A stretch of DNA of 64,000 bases from Hevea brasiliensis. Taxonomy: Eukaryota > Streptophyta > Magnoliopsida > Malpighiales > Euphorbiaceae. The translations under genes and the position numbers were made by a program. Shown one piece after another: positions 1 through 12,865 of this stretch (positions are counted from its first letter, which is position 1; each line of letters opens with the position of its first letter). The stretch covers positions 5,540,298-5,604,297 of the forward strand of contig NC_079500.1 of assembly GCF_030052815.1 (NCBI RefSeq). The letters are read 5' to 3'. The notes beneath the pieces are model-generated. The model ran no database searches and was not told where the DNA came from. It saw only the letters and a list, made by a program, of their open reading frames with translations.

Positions 1-3000
1 GCACCTCAATTTTTTGAAGTACATAGAAGTGTGAAATAGAGTTAGCAGACATGTTGAGGTTTGCCATGGAAATACATTCTCCAAGAAACACTATATTTCT
101 ATCAGTATGGGTCTAAGTGTTGTGCCTATCTGGTGCTAGGCATGAGTACATAAAGGTGAGTTTTGATAATGTAATTGCACTAGATAAGGGTGAGGATACC
201 ACTGTTGGCAGTCATCAGTGGATGACCCAATCACAGTAAGTTTATGATAATAGTAGATTTAAGAGAGATAAGAGACTAGGAGACCTAGTCTGTCAGGACG
301 TATCATAGTAACTATACAATGTTCTCGATGTCTGCTCTGTAAGCTGCAGATTACAGTACTGATATGAGATTATTATGTAGAGCTACGTGTATCCCCGTGG
401 TGCTCCATAATGAGGATGTTTGCGGATGGCCTCTGTTTTGGTACAATTATGCCAGAATAGAGTTCTATATCTGCAGAGGAGTTGGGAACTCCTAATTAGG
501 GATCTAGAGCTAGAATATCGAAAGGTCACAGTTGGGTAGTAACTAGAGTCAGTAACTCGGTTACCTTAGCATGAGCTCGAGTTACATTAAGAGTTGCCAT
601 CAGACCAGAGGTTGCGGATTAGTTGCAAAGTAAAGGTGACATCTATAGAGTGAGACCATCTGGTCTTCGGTATGGAATTTTGGATGATTTTTGCAGTACG
701 ACAGACGTTTTGCTTAGAGCTTAGTGAGAATAGTATACCTTGTGTGTATTAGCAAGGTGTAAAGTACAACCCTACTACCTAGGGAATGTCGGAACTATGA
801 ATTGATGATTTACAAAGCTATGATATGATAAGAGAGTCATTAATTTGACATAGTTTTGGCAATGTGGTAAATGTAGTACCTTTGTTACAGTAAGTTAGGG
901 TATAGTCCTATCTTTTCAGAAGGGATCGAAGGTTATTACTGATAATAATGACTTATGGAGTAGTGTCCTAGATGGGATTGTAGCGTGAGATAGAGAGTTG
1001 TTAGGTCAGGTGTTCTGGATAGGGTACAAGTTCCATGTAGGAATTATAAGATGTGAGATCAAGATGTATGTAAGCCTTTAAATTGAATGACGGGTTTGGA
1101 TACCTAGTATTTTAAGTTTCAGCTAATTAAATGGATATGAAAAATTAGAGTTGCTATAGATCCCTTCCCTAAGGTAGTAGGGGGTAGTATGTAGTCCAAA
1201 AGGGTAAGAATAGAGATCACGCAGGAGAAGTATGACTGCCATTCCTTAAGTTCATCCTTAGCTTCTTAATGCTTAAGACTAAAGTATACTCCAAATAAAG
1301 TAAAAGAAAAAGGATAAAAGTTAGCGTCGATAAATCATAGAATATGTATATATATATATATATATACATATTCTATAGATGGAGTGCGATTCAAATGCAT
1401 TTGGAGAGATAGCCTGAATGCCAGTAGAAGTCTAGCTAGGGTAGTTAGAGGATCAATTCTGAGTAACACTGAGGTATAGATGACGTGGTAGGGATAGTGG
1501 AAAGGTACAAGTTTCTGATATGACAATCAGGTTTAAAAAGAAAATAGAGCTAAAGGATGGAAGAGTGAAAGTTCGGATTTGGGTAAGATAAAAAGAGTTG
1601 TTTAAAGAATAAACTGGAAAAACAGATTAGGATAAGATTAGGAAGAATAGAGCCAAAATACCGAGGAGGTGAATGTGGTTCTAGGAAGGATAAATGAGAT
1701 AAAAAAAAAGGATAGAGAGCATAGAAAAGGATGGCATTAGGAAGAATATTGTTAAGTTATGGAACCCAGAAGTACAGGACTTAGAGCAGGTCATAATTGA
1801 GGTAGTGTTAGGAGCCTGAGCCTAGAGCTTAGAGTTACAGGATATGGATTAGACCTTATCTGTTTTCTACCCCAATGTAGGATAATGGGGCAATGACATA
1901 AGAACCCTTTTGGTTATTGACAGTATAATGGAAATTAGGTGAGGTGTGCGACCAAAGTAGGTAGTAACTGTTGAGCGTGCTGTGGTGACTCGAATTGTAT
2001 TGTCAGATAAAGAAGCAAGATCAGTAGGAGTAAGTTGGATAAAAGTCAACATAAGGGATATAAATATGCAAGATGAGGGATAATGTCACAGAGGCTTGAT
2101 ATTAAAATTTAGAGTGGTGAGACCTAGAGTCAAAAATTGGAGTTAGACATATATTTTCAGTGTGATCGATAGAATAATTATGTTATAAAAAAAGAGTAAT
2201 AATAAATAAATAAATAATAGTATGATAATATGTAGCAGAACGCTAATAACGGTCAGAATAGGACAATATAAGTATATGTGTAATTATAGATATTGAGAAG
2301 TACATGGATTAGAAGAGTGATTGTTGGTAAGATTGGAGCAGATCTGAAAGAATCTGTGAGTGCTTTTATCTTCTAGAATATAACTAAGTATAAGGAGTAT
2401 TGGACAAATAATTATAAGTATAGAAGATAAATGGAGAGTAAAAAGGAAATAGTAAATTCTAAGATAATATGTCATGTAAGACAACAATATAACAAATGGT
2501 AGATACAACTGATATCTTGTAATAACGCACAATAATTACAAAGAAATAATGAAACTAAAAAGGGAGACTAAGGGGTATGAGCTAAATCTTGTTTATCAAA
2601 AATGGTATACCATAAATGGTGGGAGAACATTTCTCCTTCTTTTCAAATTGGCTCGTGTTTCGATTCTAGAAGATTATGTTAAGAAGAGAGGTCGTGTCAA
2701 AGTGACTCAATTAATTGAAAATTTGATGGGCGTTAGTACATATCCAATCTTTTGAGGCGAAAATGACGATAATGGTGTACCTAATGTTAAGTATGAAAGA
2801 ATGATCAGAGAGGTGGCAGGAGTTAAATCAAGCTAGTTACTAGGGCTTACAACCCTTTTGAACTATAAGCTGGAGGAAGTGCTATTTGCTAATGAGTTAC
2901 AGCGAATGAAATTGTTGCTAATGGGAAAAGTTAAGGCTGAAGTTTGGAAAGCTATGGGCAGTATATGTGATTATATTAAGGAGAATGAACACGTGAAGTA

Positions 3001-4405
3001 TCTTGTTCAGAATTAAGGCATGGCACATATTTCCCATAGCCGTGTTAGTTCAGATGGAACTTATAATTTTTGGGACTCCTATCCATCCAGGATGAGCAAT
3101 TTCCTACTAAAGCTAGTAGGGAATGATAATGTTCTGATAAGTAAGTTGGGAAAGGGGATACAAAAAGAATTTTTTATGGTTAATTACAAGTGTTACGTAA
3201 TATGAAGAATGTGCTGGTAGGAGTCAATCGTAAAGTTAGAATTCTCAAAGTAATGGAACTAGTAATCAAGATAAGACTAAGAAATAAAAAAAAAAGAAAG
3301 TTAAAGTTGATGATGGGATGGACATACTTGAAGGAAAATGTGTAAGGGTGAGATAGGACTAAGATTAAGGAATAAGTACAGCATGTTGAAAAGATATTAA
3401 CAATAGTAGAAATAAGAAAAGAAAGTGGATAAGATCCAAAGGACAGGAAGAAAGCTCGGTAGAGCTAGTTATGATGATGAGGATAAGAAGGAATAGGTAT
3501 GCTAGGAACACACTAAGAGATGTTTGAAACAAGTTATTATGAGATGACAGATTAAAGGAGCAGTAGAGCCTCGATCTAAGTGCCAATGTGTCAGAAGTAG
3601 GCCACATACTAAGAAGCTTTAGGAAGAAGTCTAGATATTTCCATTCCAGAGAAGGAGTGGGAAATGATAAAGTTGCATTAACTGGGTTGTCAGGATATAC
3701 AAATACATTTGTCCTATAAGAGAAGAGACCCAGTTCACTTTCCAATATTGATAAGTGGTGTAGGGTATGCTTGACACTTGGATGGAGCTCTACATAAATA
3801 GCTACATAAGATGGACAGGAGCTGGTCTAAGGACCTTAGTAATGACACAAAAGAGATTCAAAATTTGAAGTATCATGGGAGTGAGAAGATTTATAGGTAT
3901 TGACCATTGAGGTCATAGGACAAGTAAAGGTTTCGAACGAGATGTATATGATAGGTGCTACAGGAAAGCATTTCATAGGATACTATAGGGTAAGGAACAT
4001 AAGTCATGTTTTTAGGGAACAGAGATTATTGAAACAAAGGAATGAGGACTGAAGTCACCAAGAGACACATTAGGGTGTAATAAAAGTGAGGTAAGCGCCA
4101 AAGTTGATTAAAGTTATCAGATATCAAGTCGAGAGTAGTGGAGTTATAATGAGTACTAGAGATGACAAAAAAAAAAAAGAGGGGTAAAAGAGTAGTCAGA
4201 TGTGATTGTTTAGACTCAGAAGGAGGATGGTAGCTGGCATACTGCGATAGGGGCAGATAGACATAAAAATTTTTAACCATCCATGCAGATCCAAGGCGGA
4301 AAGATGTAAAATTTGCAATGGGTGACAGTGTTCTTGAAGGTTTCTCTTATGAAAAGGGTTATGAGATTTGGAAAGAAAAGGCAAATTGGCACTCTGTTAT
4401 ATAGG
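1..4405 (+). mobile_element. Left part of degenerate Ty3/Gypsy element E (internal region)
   Basis: This stretch lies upstream of, and in line with, the integrase C-terminus at 4300-4410. It is interrupted by element A and resumes at 16514, so it is taken as the internal region of an older plus-strand Gypsy element whose 3' LTR is 16920-18718; its 5' LTR lies outside the window. No open frame longer than about 130 codons exists on either strand and I could not find protease, reverse transcriptase or RNase H motifs. Positions about 120-560 align, base by base with many substitutions, with the reverse complement of about 33160-33600 inside element C. The short open frames at 2549-2755 and 3020-3205 are not recognised. 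The first 4 kb could include unrelated old insertions. Confidence 0.5.
1337..1376. repeat. Perfect 40-bp AT palindrome
   Basis: ATAGAATATG, a TA dinucleotide run, then CATATTCTAT: a self-complementary block that could extrude as a cruciform. It looks like a TA microsatellite expanded inside a short inverted repeat in decayed retrotransposon DNA. Confidence 0.8.
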
Positions 4406-4410
4406 ACCTT
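4300..4410 (+). pseudogene. Integrase C-terminal fragment of element E, upstream half
   Basis: The plus-strand reading contains VFLKVS-, MRFGKKGKL- and IGPF-like residues, the conserved lead-in to the GPY/F module at the integrase C-terminus of plant chromoviruses. The frame is lost further upstream, so only the last 30-40 residues are readable. It stops at the ACCTT target site of element A and continues in the same family alignment at 16514. It is a broken relic, not an expressed gene. Confidence 0.75.
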
Positions 4411-7400
4411 TGTCACACCTTACCCCTCCGTAAGGCATAGCATGCTCCCGTAGAAAACTTAATGAACTACCGAACTTCACCTACCGATAACTCATTAAGT
4501 ACCCTACAAGGGATTTTAAAACAATTTTCTTACATTTTGGAAGTGGTGAGCATTTTGGTAAGAATTAAAAACCATTTATTCAAAGTTTAAATACTAGTAA
4601 AAATTTTTGTCCATTCAAATTTTGTCGCAAATTTTATAAAAATTTTGACAGAGTTCCCTCTGTATTTTGAGAAACCAGTTCTTCAAATACCTGTAAAAAG
4701 CACTTCCAAAACTATTTTACAACTCCCAACCTCCAATAATTCACAATTCAACTCAAGTCAATCCATTTCAAAACAGTTTCACAATCCAAGTCAAATTTGT
4801 CAACTCAGTAGGTTTAATAATTCCATTCACAAAACATAAGGCAGAAAATCCATATGTACAAATATTAAATTCTGAAGAAAATCTAAAATAATATTATTAT
4901 AGTTTATTTACAACTGCTCAATTTACATTGATACTTATGACATTACAGTATTTACATCAAAATAACCATAAGGGTATAAAATAATACCCGTACAAAAAGG
5001 GATCAAAAAGATCTTGTCAATTCCGCAGCTCACTCTGCTGCTTTCTCCTTGCTTTTATCTGCGACAGTAAATTAAACTATCGCTGAGTATAAACATACTC
5101 AGTGGTGCACAATAAAGATTTAAAATGTGATACATAAATCATTTATTGATGAAACATAATTTGAATACTTCACAATCACATTTCACAAATATCAAGCTCA
5201 TAACAACTCATTTGTCAAATAATATATTAAACAACAGTTTAGTCAAACAATTGCATAAACACAGTGTTGCCAAAGTTGTACACAACTTAAGCCATGACAC
5301 AAAATTTCCGATCAATGCCGTGTTGTACACCACGACAAAGCAATCTCAACCCCATTAATCGAAACCAATGAGGGAGGTGGCTAGCTAGCTAATGAATACT
5401 CATCCGATCTACAACCTCAACTGGCAAGCCAGAGAGGGAGGAAAATAAACGATCTCAACCCCATAAATGGAGGAGGAATAATAAGTAACTGTCATGCTAA
5501 GTGTGAATCAAAAATTCATTTCAAACATTTCATTCAAATATTGCATACAAAAATCAATCCATTTCCAAAGTTACAATTTGATCGCAAGGTGGCAACATAA
5601 AAGTTTATAAATTCATAATGCGTAATAAATCAATTTTTCAAGGATAAAATGCTTAAATAGGGTTTATTGTGCACAAACCTCAAGCGAGTCGTCCCTTAGC
5701 CTCGACTCGTTTCCTCGGGTTCCTTCCCGATATTCTTTTCAACTGAAACACAAAATTTGACAATGTTTAAGTACTAGAACTTAACATAAATCCCAAAATG
5801 AATTTTAACTTCGCATTTACCTATTTCTAACGTGTTAAATTCGACGTTCTCGAAATTTTGTGTTTCGGGTTACTATTCACTGCACTATTTAAGTCAAATA
5901 ATTGACTTTCTAAGTATTAATAGGTATGGGAACTCCAACTTCACCCACATACCACATTTTGGTCACCAAACTTGTTGGTTTTGGTCATTTGTTTAAAGCT
6001 TAGGTCATTTTGGCAAAATTGCCAATTTTCGGTTTTGGTTCTCCGAAGTTGCACTGTTCCATTGGTCGATCTAATGTTGGAATTTGACAAAACTTCCTTC
6101 ATAGAAAATGTTTCTTATTGTCTTAAGTGTATTCTCATTTTTGGATCACCTCAATCGGAGTTTTGTAGCTCAAGTTATGGCCAAAATAAGTTTACTGTTC
6201 ACGTGTCTTTATTCATCTTGAGATTTTGGTGCTAGCAGATTTTTGGTCCAACTTTGGTTAATAATTTGATCAAGTTAAGTTCATAATTTGGTCTCACTTT
6301 CTTCATATGAAATGTTGTACTATGTCTTACGTTTCCATCGGTTCAAGAATCGCCTAAATCCGAGTTTTCTAGAGGGAGTTATAGCTATCCAAACATTGCT
6401 GCTCAACTGAAAATCTGCAGAGTTGCAGTACAGTAATTTAATTTTGCTCAATGATTTTGAAAGGGTTAATGGCCTAATTTGGGTTGGTGTTCTTCATGAA
6501 AGTTTTATGTCTATATCATATCTAATTGCTGGTAAAATTTCAGGTCAATTTGACCTACCTAGCTCGAGTTATGACCAAATGAACAGTTACTGTTCATTTG
6601 GTCAGTTTAATCTTGAGCAGCCTGCTATCAACTCACTTTGGTCAATTGTTTCACCAACTTTTGGTCAGTTTTTGGTCATGGTTCCTTAATGAAAGTTGTG
6701 CTCTTTTATGTCTATTTTCATCTCAAATTGGTGGCATATCCATTAGGCTTGTAAAATTTGAGTTTTGGTCCTTCAAAGTAGGTTTGGTCATGCTGCCAGC
6801 AGCATGACCATTGACCTACGAATTTAGCTAAATTTTCTATCATTCCCACACAACTTATTTGGTCATAATTGACCATTAATTCATGTCACAATAGGTTAAA
6901 CATGCCATTTATGCATTTCTTCAAATTTTAGTTCACTAACCCTAACATTCAAACCCTAATCTCACTAATTCATTGTGTTTAACTACTTTCAAAGCCTTAA
7001 ACCATAATAACTCAACTACTTAAGGTTCATATACTCATACACACCTTTAAGTCCATCAAATTCATACACACACATCAAAACCCTAGCTGGATGAATTTGT
7101 CTTTAATCCTCCCACCATTAATTTCTTTTCATTTTAAGTATATTCCTAGGTTAATTAAGCTATAAACATAAATAAATCAACTAACAATTCAAGTTTGGTT
7201 TACTAACCTTGTGTGCAGAATTTCTTCTCCCTTTTCTTCAAATTTTTCTTCTTTCTTTTCTTTGAATTCTCTTTCCTAGTTGTCCAAACAACATCTAGTT
7301 ATGGTAGGACAATTGGCCATGGTTGGATTTTGGTTCTTCAAGCTCAAAAATGAGCTTTCATGGTGGTTTTGGTGTGGGAGAGAGAGAGTGACGTTTTTTT

Positions 7401-8075
7401 GAAGAAGAAGATTTGTGTTTTAATTTTTTTTTTCTTTTCTTTTCTTTATCTTATGGAAGGCCACAATTCCCAATTTAATAATTCACTAAATTAATTTGTT
7501 TATGACATCATTCATGATGTCATCAACTTTGACTTTTCCATCATCGTCCTCCTTGTTTTATTTTTTTTCTATTAGTTCTTTAATTTAATTCTCTATTCTG
7601 AAATTTTCTTTTCTTCGATTTTATTTGACAGTTAGGTCAGGAGTCAGCTCTCGGGGTCAATTGACCAAATCGCCTCTCACCGGTTCATCCCGGTTTGCAA
7701 ATAATCTAATATTTCTTCGGCTCCACGACCTAATTATTTGGTAGCTTAACAGTTCTTTTCGTGATTTTCTCTTTTCCACTGTGTTCATAAGGGTCCTAAG
7801 GACCGCAGCGTCACTTTTTACGGTTCGAAATTTGAGTTTAAAATGACTTCGCAGTCGTTCCCGAGGAGGTCACTCATCGTTGTGACTCTCGGCTCGTTTA
7901 ACCTCTTATGTTCTGTTTTTCTTATTTATAGTTAACTAATTAAACATTACTAATTATTTGTGTTTATGGCTTCTCAAGTTGTCTTAAGTGTGGCCCTAAT
8001 CCCATTAATTGTCCGGACCGACACCGGTCACCGGAACAGTGAAATATACCAGGCTATGCAAACGGGGGTGTTACA
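4411..8075 (-). repeat. 3' LTR of element A (3665 bp)
   Basis: Nearly identical over its full length to 12866-16513. It begins TGTCACACC and ends TGTTACA on the plus strand. Most mismatches to the other LTR sit at CAG/CTG trinucleotides (for example 5025-5045 and 7841-7857). The central part (about 5950-6850) is dense in TTGGTC/GACCAA words. The LTR is related, more distantly, to those of element C. Confidence 0.93.
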
Positions 8076-8091
8076 ATTCTCCCCCCCTTAA
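8076..8091 (-). promoter_or_regulatory. Polypurine tract of element A
   Basis: On the minus strand this reads TTAAGGGGGGGAGAAT directly against the TGTAACACC start of the 3' LTR. It is the expected primer site for plus-strand DNA synthesis. The same tract occurs at 32422-32437 next to the 3' LTR of element C. Confidence 0.85.
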
Positions 8092-8122
8092 ATAAATTTC
8101 GTCTCGAAATTTTTACCTGGTA

Positions 8123-8701
8123 TCAATCTCTGAACAGCTGTGGGTGTTGTCTCCTCATATCCTCCTCTCGTTCCCAAGTAGCTTCTTGGCACGAATGATG
8201 GTTCCACAGCACTTTTACCAATGGTATCCGCCTATTCCGTAGCTGCTTCACCTCATAAGCCAGAATCTTTATGGGTTCTTCTTCATATGTGAGGTCTGGA
8301 TTCACTTCTATTTCTTCTACTGGTAGTACATGAGATGGGTCTGATCGATACCTCCTCAACATAGACACATGGAAGACATTATGTATCTTCTCCAACTCTG
8401 GAGGTAGTGCCAAACGATAAGCCAAAGGACCCACTCTTTCCAGAACCTCATATGGCCCAATGAAACGAGTACTCAGTTTTCCCTTTCTGCCGAATCTCAT
8501 AATTCTCTTCCAAGGAGAAACTTTGAGGAAAACCTTCTCACCCACTGCATACTCAATATCCCTTCTTTTCAAATCAACATAGGACTTTTGACGGTCTGAT
8601 GCAGCTTTAAGTCGATCTCTGATCACCACGATTTTCTCTTCAGTCTGTTGAACAATTTCGGGTCCGATCATCTTTCTTTCACCCACGTCATTCCAACACA
8701 A
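8123..8701 (-). pseudogene. Integrase C-terminus and chromodomain of element A
   Basis: A 192-residue open frame. It contains an arginine/lysine-rich DRQKSYVDLKRR segment, the GPY/F module (FIGPYEVLERVGPLAYRL), a VFHVSMLRRY stretch, and near the end a chromodomain-like segment (VKVLWNHHSCQEATWE, then a basic tail to PQLF and a stop). In this family the C-terminal chromodomain steers integration toward marked heterochromatin. The segment is intact, but it is only the tail of a polyprotein whose upstream parts are frameshifted, so it is not an independent gene. The first methionine is internal to pol. Confidence 0.85.
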
Positions 8702-8786
8702 CGGGTTCTACATTTTCTGCCATACAAAGCTTCATATGGAGGCATCCCAATGCTTGATTGGTAGCTGTTGTTGTAAGCAAACTCAA

Positions 8787-9249
8787 TCAAAGGCAAGTGT
8801 GTATCCCAAGCGCCTCAAACTCAATCACACAAGCCCGTAGCATATCCTCCAAAATCGAATTACCCTCTCGGTGGCCATGCATGCGTGGATGGAATGCGAT
8901 CTTGAAGTTCAATCTAGTTCCTAGGGCTCTCTGAAGACTACCCCGGAATCTAGAAGTGAACCTAGGATCTGCATGCGATACGATGAATCGCACTCCATGT
9001 AATCTCACAATCTCATCGATGTACAACTGGCCAATCTGTCCAAACTATAGTCCATTGATTTGTGAGAAAATGAGCGGACTTGGTTAGTCTGTCAACAATG
9101 ACCCAAAGCGCATCATGACTCTTACGTGTCCTTGGAAGTCCCATCACAAAATCCATTGTTATTCTCTCCCATTTCCACTCACTGCGGTAGTGGATGTAAC
9201 AACCAGTGGTACTTGATGCTCTGCCTTTACTTGGCGACAAGTTAGGCAT
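8787..9249 (-). pseudogene. Integrase catalytic core fragments of element A
   Basis: Two overlapping frames hold the DDE core: 9249-9013 with [18 protein letters not shown] and [10 protein letters not shown] around the first Asp, and 9026-8787 with VSHADPRFTSRF and LNFKIAFHPRMHG, ending LEDMLRACVIEF. The family normally reads a serine-aspartate pair before the second catalytic position and an HPQTDGQSER-type motif; here HPRMHGHREG replaces it, so the region around the catalytic Glu is altered. A frame change lies near 9015-9030. Inactive as read; part of the damage could be sequence error. Confidence 0.8.
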
Positions 9250-9390
9250 TTAGAAATAAACTGCCACATCTCTCTTCATACCCATCCACCAAGAATGCTC
9301 CTTTAACCCTTTATACATTTTTGTGCCACGTGGTGCATGGCAAAAGGAGACTCATGTGCTTCCTTCAAAATGATCTTCCTCAATTCAACA

Positions 9391-10037
9391 TCAATAGGAA
9401 CACATATTTTGCCTGGTGTAGCAATAAACCATCATCTCTATCGAGAACTCGTTTCTTGCCTGTAGGACTTCTCCCAACAACGATGCGATACTTCGATCAT
9501 TACGAGTAGCCATTCTAATATGATCAATCAACACTGGCTGTACATGCCATGCAACTGCTGCTTGCCCATCATCATTCACCTCTAAGCTGGCATGCAATGA
9601 TCTTCACTCATGTACCAAAGACAAAGGAGTAACCGTAGACTTGCCATAGTCTTGCGACTTAAGGCATCAGTCACAACATTAGCTTTCCACGGTGATAGTC
9701 TATCGGACAATCATAGTCTTTATCAATTCTAACCATCTCCTCTGTCTCAAATTCAACTCTTTACGGGTGCCCAAATACTTCAAACTCTTATGATCGTGTA
9801 AATGTAACACTTCTCCCCATACAAATAATGTCTCCAGATCTTAAGAGCAAACACAATGGCTGCAAGCTCCAAATCATGCGTCGGATAATTCCTCTCATGC
9901 GGTTTTAGCTGGCGTGATGCATAGGTAATAACATTTCGATCTTGCATCAACACACAACCTAATCCGTTGTGAGAAGCATCAGAATCAGTATATTCTTTAC
10001 GGTGTAGGTAAAGTCGGGTGGAGCCTCTGTCAAACAT
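9391..10037 (-). pseudogene. RNase H and integrase zinc-finger region of element A
   Basis: The frame 10037-9780 contains [18 protein letters not shown] and [24 protein letters not shown], the RNase H/tether signature of Gypsy pol. The frame 9597-9391 corresponds to the linker to the integrase N-terminus. About 180 bp between them are frameshifted, and the zinc-finger histidines and cysteines cannot be followed to 9250. The order is collinear with the fragments on either side. Confidence 0.75.
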
Positions 10038-10049
10038 CTTTTCAATTCA

Positions 10050-11200
10050 TCAAAACTTTGCTGGCATTTGTCCGTCACGAAATTTCACATCCTTTCTAAG
10101 CGGCTTGGTCAATGGAGATGCCAACATGGAGAATCCTTCACAAATCGGCGGTAGTATCCGGCTAACTTGACTGCGAATCTCTGTGACATTTCTGGGTGGC
10201 TTCCAATGAAGGACAGCTTCAATCTTGCTAGGATCTACCTTAATGCCCTCTTCTGACACTACATGTCCCAAAAAGGATATCTCCTTCAGCCAAAATTCAC
10301 ACTTCGACAATTTGGCATATAGTGCTTTCTCCTCAAAGTTTGCGGTATAATCCGAGATGTCTATCATGCTCTTCCGCATTCCTCGAATAGACCAATATAT
10401 CATCTATGAATACCACAACAAAGCGGTGGTATGGTGCGAAAATAGTTTTCATCGGATCCATAAAAGCGTATGAGCATTAGTTAACCGAATGGCATGACCA
10501 GAATTCATAATGGCCATAGCGGGTTACGAAGGCGATTTAGAAATACTCTGCTCTTGTACTTTTAGGTGATAATAACTGATCTCGTGTCAATTTTAGAGAA
10601 CAATTGCACCCCTCAACCGATCAAACAAGTCATCAATACGGGTAATGGATATCTGTTCTTTATTGTCACCTTATTCAATCGCCGATAGTCAATGCATAGC
10701 CGGAGAGTGCCATCCTTCTTCTTTACAAATAATCTTGGCGCTCCCCAAGGTGACACACTAGGCGAATGAAGCCCTTATCAAGCAACTCTTGCAATCGCAC
10801 TTTCAATTCTTTTAGTTCATTGGTGCCATTACGTATGGCGTTATGGAGATTGGGTCCACACCGTGCATAACATCAATTTCAAAGCGCACTTCTCTTTACG
10901 AGGTAATCACGGCAATTCATCAGAAACACATCCGGAAAGTCACATACTGATAGGAATGTCCTTGATCTTTGGACTCCCCACTTGGGTGTCTATCACATGT
11001 GCCAAGTACGCCTCACACCCTTTTCTAATCATTTTCTAGCGGCAAATGAAATGATGTTTGAAGGCAATAATCGCCTCTCCCCTGTATTACTACATCACCA
11101 TGCGAGGAAGACCAAAAGTGACTATCTTGATCTCTGATCAATCATAGCATGATGCAGCTAACCAATCCATGCCCAAGATAATGTCATAATCTCTGAAGGG
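10050..11200 (-). pseudogene. Protease-RT segment of element A, multiply frameshifted
   Basis: The minus strand shows RT motifs in changing frames: [14 protein letters not shown] at about 10670-10715, the catalytic FIDDILVYS at about 10385-10424, and the thumb/connection [17 protein letters not shown] with [13 protein letters not shown] within 10403-10050. A DYDIILGMDWL-like motif, the usual end of the protease domain, lies near 11170-11200. No single frame crosses the region; frames change at least near 10400 and several times between 10430 and 11150. RT is required for reverse transcription of the element, so A is non-functional as written. Confidence 0.8.
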
Positions 11201-11208
11201 CATTTCAA

Positions 11209-12690
11209 TTAAATCAGACAAAAAGTGTGTCCTTGGATCACCAAAGGGCGATCTCTATATAGCCTATTTACCCTGACCTCCTGGCCTAATGGACTAGTTA
11301 CTAACACATCATAGTCCATTGGTACACACGGAATAGTAGTAGAACACATCACACTAGCACTAACATACGAATGTGTGGAGCTAGGATCAAATAACACATG
11401 CACATCTTTGTCAAGGATGGAGAAAATACCAGCCACAACGTCTGATGTTTCAGCCTCTTCCCTCTGACGCATGGTATACACTCTGGCCCAGTGCGCCATC
11501 GATCTTTGGTGGTTAACAGTGCTCGACTTCGGGGTGTTACCAGGACCCCTACCTCTGCCTCTGCCTCTAGCAGCTGATTGTGACCCTCTGGGTGCAGAGA
11601 CTTGAGCTGATCCTTCAGATGTAGTGAAAAACCCAGACCGACGCGGACTAGTGCAATCCTTAGTGAAATGTCCGCTCCCTCCACAGTTAAAACATGCACT
11701 AGTAGCTCTGTAACAAACCCCACCATGAGTTCTACCACAGGTTTCGCACTGCCGTACTGATAGAGCTCCTCGGGTCTTTGGTTGGGTCTGTGACCATCGA
11801 GGTGGTCTTTGGCAGAAATATATGCCTCGGCCTCTACGGGAGCTAGATCCCCCAAACTGTTTCCTCTTCCCAGAACCACTTCCAGATGCTTGTTCAGTAG
11901 TCTTTTCAGTTTTCTCTTGTGGACCCTTCTTCACTGCCCCTTCTAATTCTATCTTTTCTAGTTCTAGGGCCTGTGAGATCAATTCGGCAAAATTCTGATG
12001 TCTGAATCCCACAACTTGCATTCTCAGACTCTGTCTTAGCCCAGCCTCAAACCTCTTGCATCTGTCTCTGGGGTGGAGACTAAGCTTCAAAGATAGTGGC
12101 TTAGTCTTGAAAAATCTCTCTCATATTCTCTCTGATTCGGTTCCCTTGTTTCAAACTCAAGAATTCTTGCAACTTCATGTCCACATATGCATCGGAACCC
12201 ATTTACGCCGGAACTCCCTCAAGAAGTCGACTGTGTTAACACAGTGGCTCCACGGGCTATGGGGATGGTCTTCCACCATTCATAGGCATCCCCTTGTAAT
12301 AAGGAGACAGAATACTCAAACTTCATTTCTTACGTACTGCGGCTTTCTAAAAACCCGTTCCATTCTTTCCAACCAGCATTACGCTTCGGTGGATCCACAG
12401 TACCTTTAAACTCGGTGGCCCCAAATTTCATCAATTTTTCATCTTTGCCAGTGAAATGTGGTTGTCTTTGCCATCTTGGCATTTGAGCTTGGGGTGGCAC
12501 ATTACCCGCCATTTCTTTGAAAGAAAGCGACCATCTGCTGCATAAATTGAGCAAGAAAGCTGCGGTCTTTGGAGCAGAGCCGGAGTGGGTGACCCACTCA
12601 CATTCAGAGTCTTTGGGGCTTCCCCTTGAACCTCAGCCTCAACAGATTGTTCTTCGGAATGATCTCCTCCTTCCATTCCGTTTTTCACAA
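11209..12690 (-). pseudogene. Gag and aspartic protease start of element A
   Basis: The frame 12090-11209 (293 codons) covers the C-terminal half of gag: PRDRCKRFEAGLRQSLRMQV, an Arg/Gly/Ser-rich stretch, CETCGRTHGGVCYRA and the knuckle CFNCGGSGHFTKDC (CX2CX4HX4C), then a protease start (LFDPSSTHSYVSASV). The usual third residue of the catalytic triplet is Gly; here Ser is read. The N-terminal half is spread over 12688-12330 in two frames (GNVPPQAQM, KLMKFGATEFKGTVDP). The closest relative in the window is the gag of element C, which helps locate the frame changes near 12100-12330. Confidence 0.82.
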
Positions 12691-12845
12691 TTTTCTACTT
12701 CCTGAGATCAAACACAAGGAGGTTGACCTCCGTTAGTGCATATTCATGATGTAAATATGTCATATGCATCAATTAAAGACACTTGAGCAGTTGTACTTAT
12801 CAAAGAAATATTCACATACATAGTCAAAATTTATTGCAAAACCAG

Positions 12846-12857
12846 GCTCTGATACCA
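12846..12857 (-). promoter_or_regulatory. Primer-binding site of element A (tRNA-iMet)
   Basis: The minus strand reads TGGTATCAGAGC, the classic complement of the 3' end of initiator methionine tRNA, 8 bases inside the 5' LTR end. It defines the minus-strand orientation of the element. Confidence 0.9.
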
Positions 12858-12865
12858 CTAAAACA

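Noticed and set aside
2549..3205. Possible host exons in the first 4 kb
   Set aside because: Two short frames separated by stops, no motif and no splice signals I can defend; left as part of degenerate element E.
11349..11879. 176-codon minus-strand frame
   Set aside because: Overlaps the gag frame of A in another phase, with no recognisable features.
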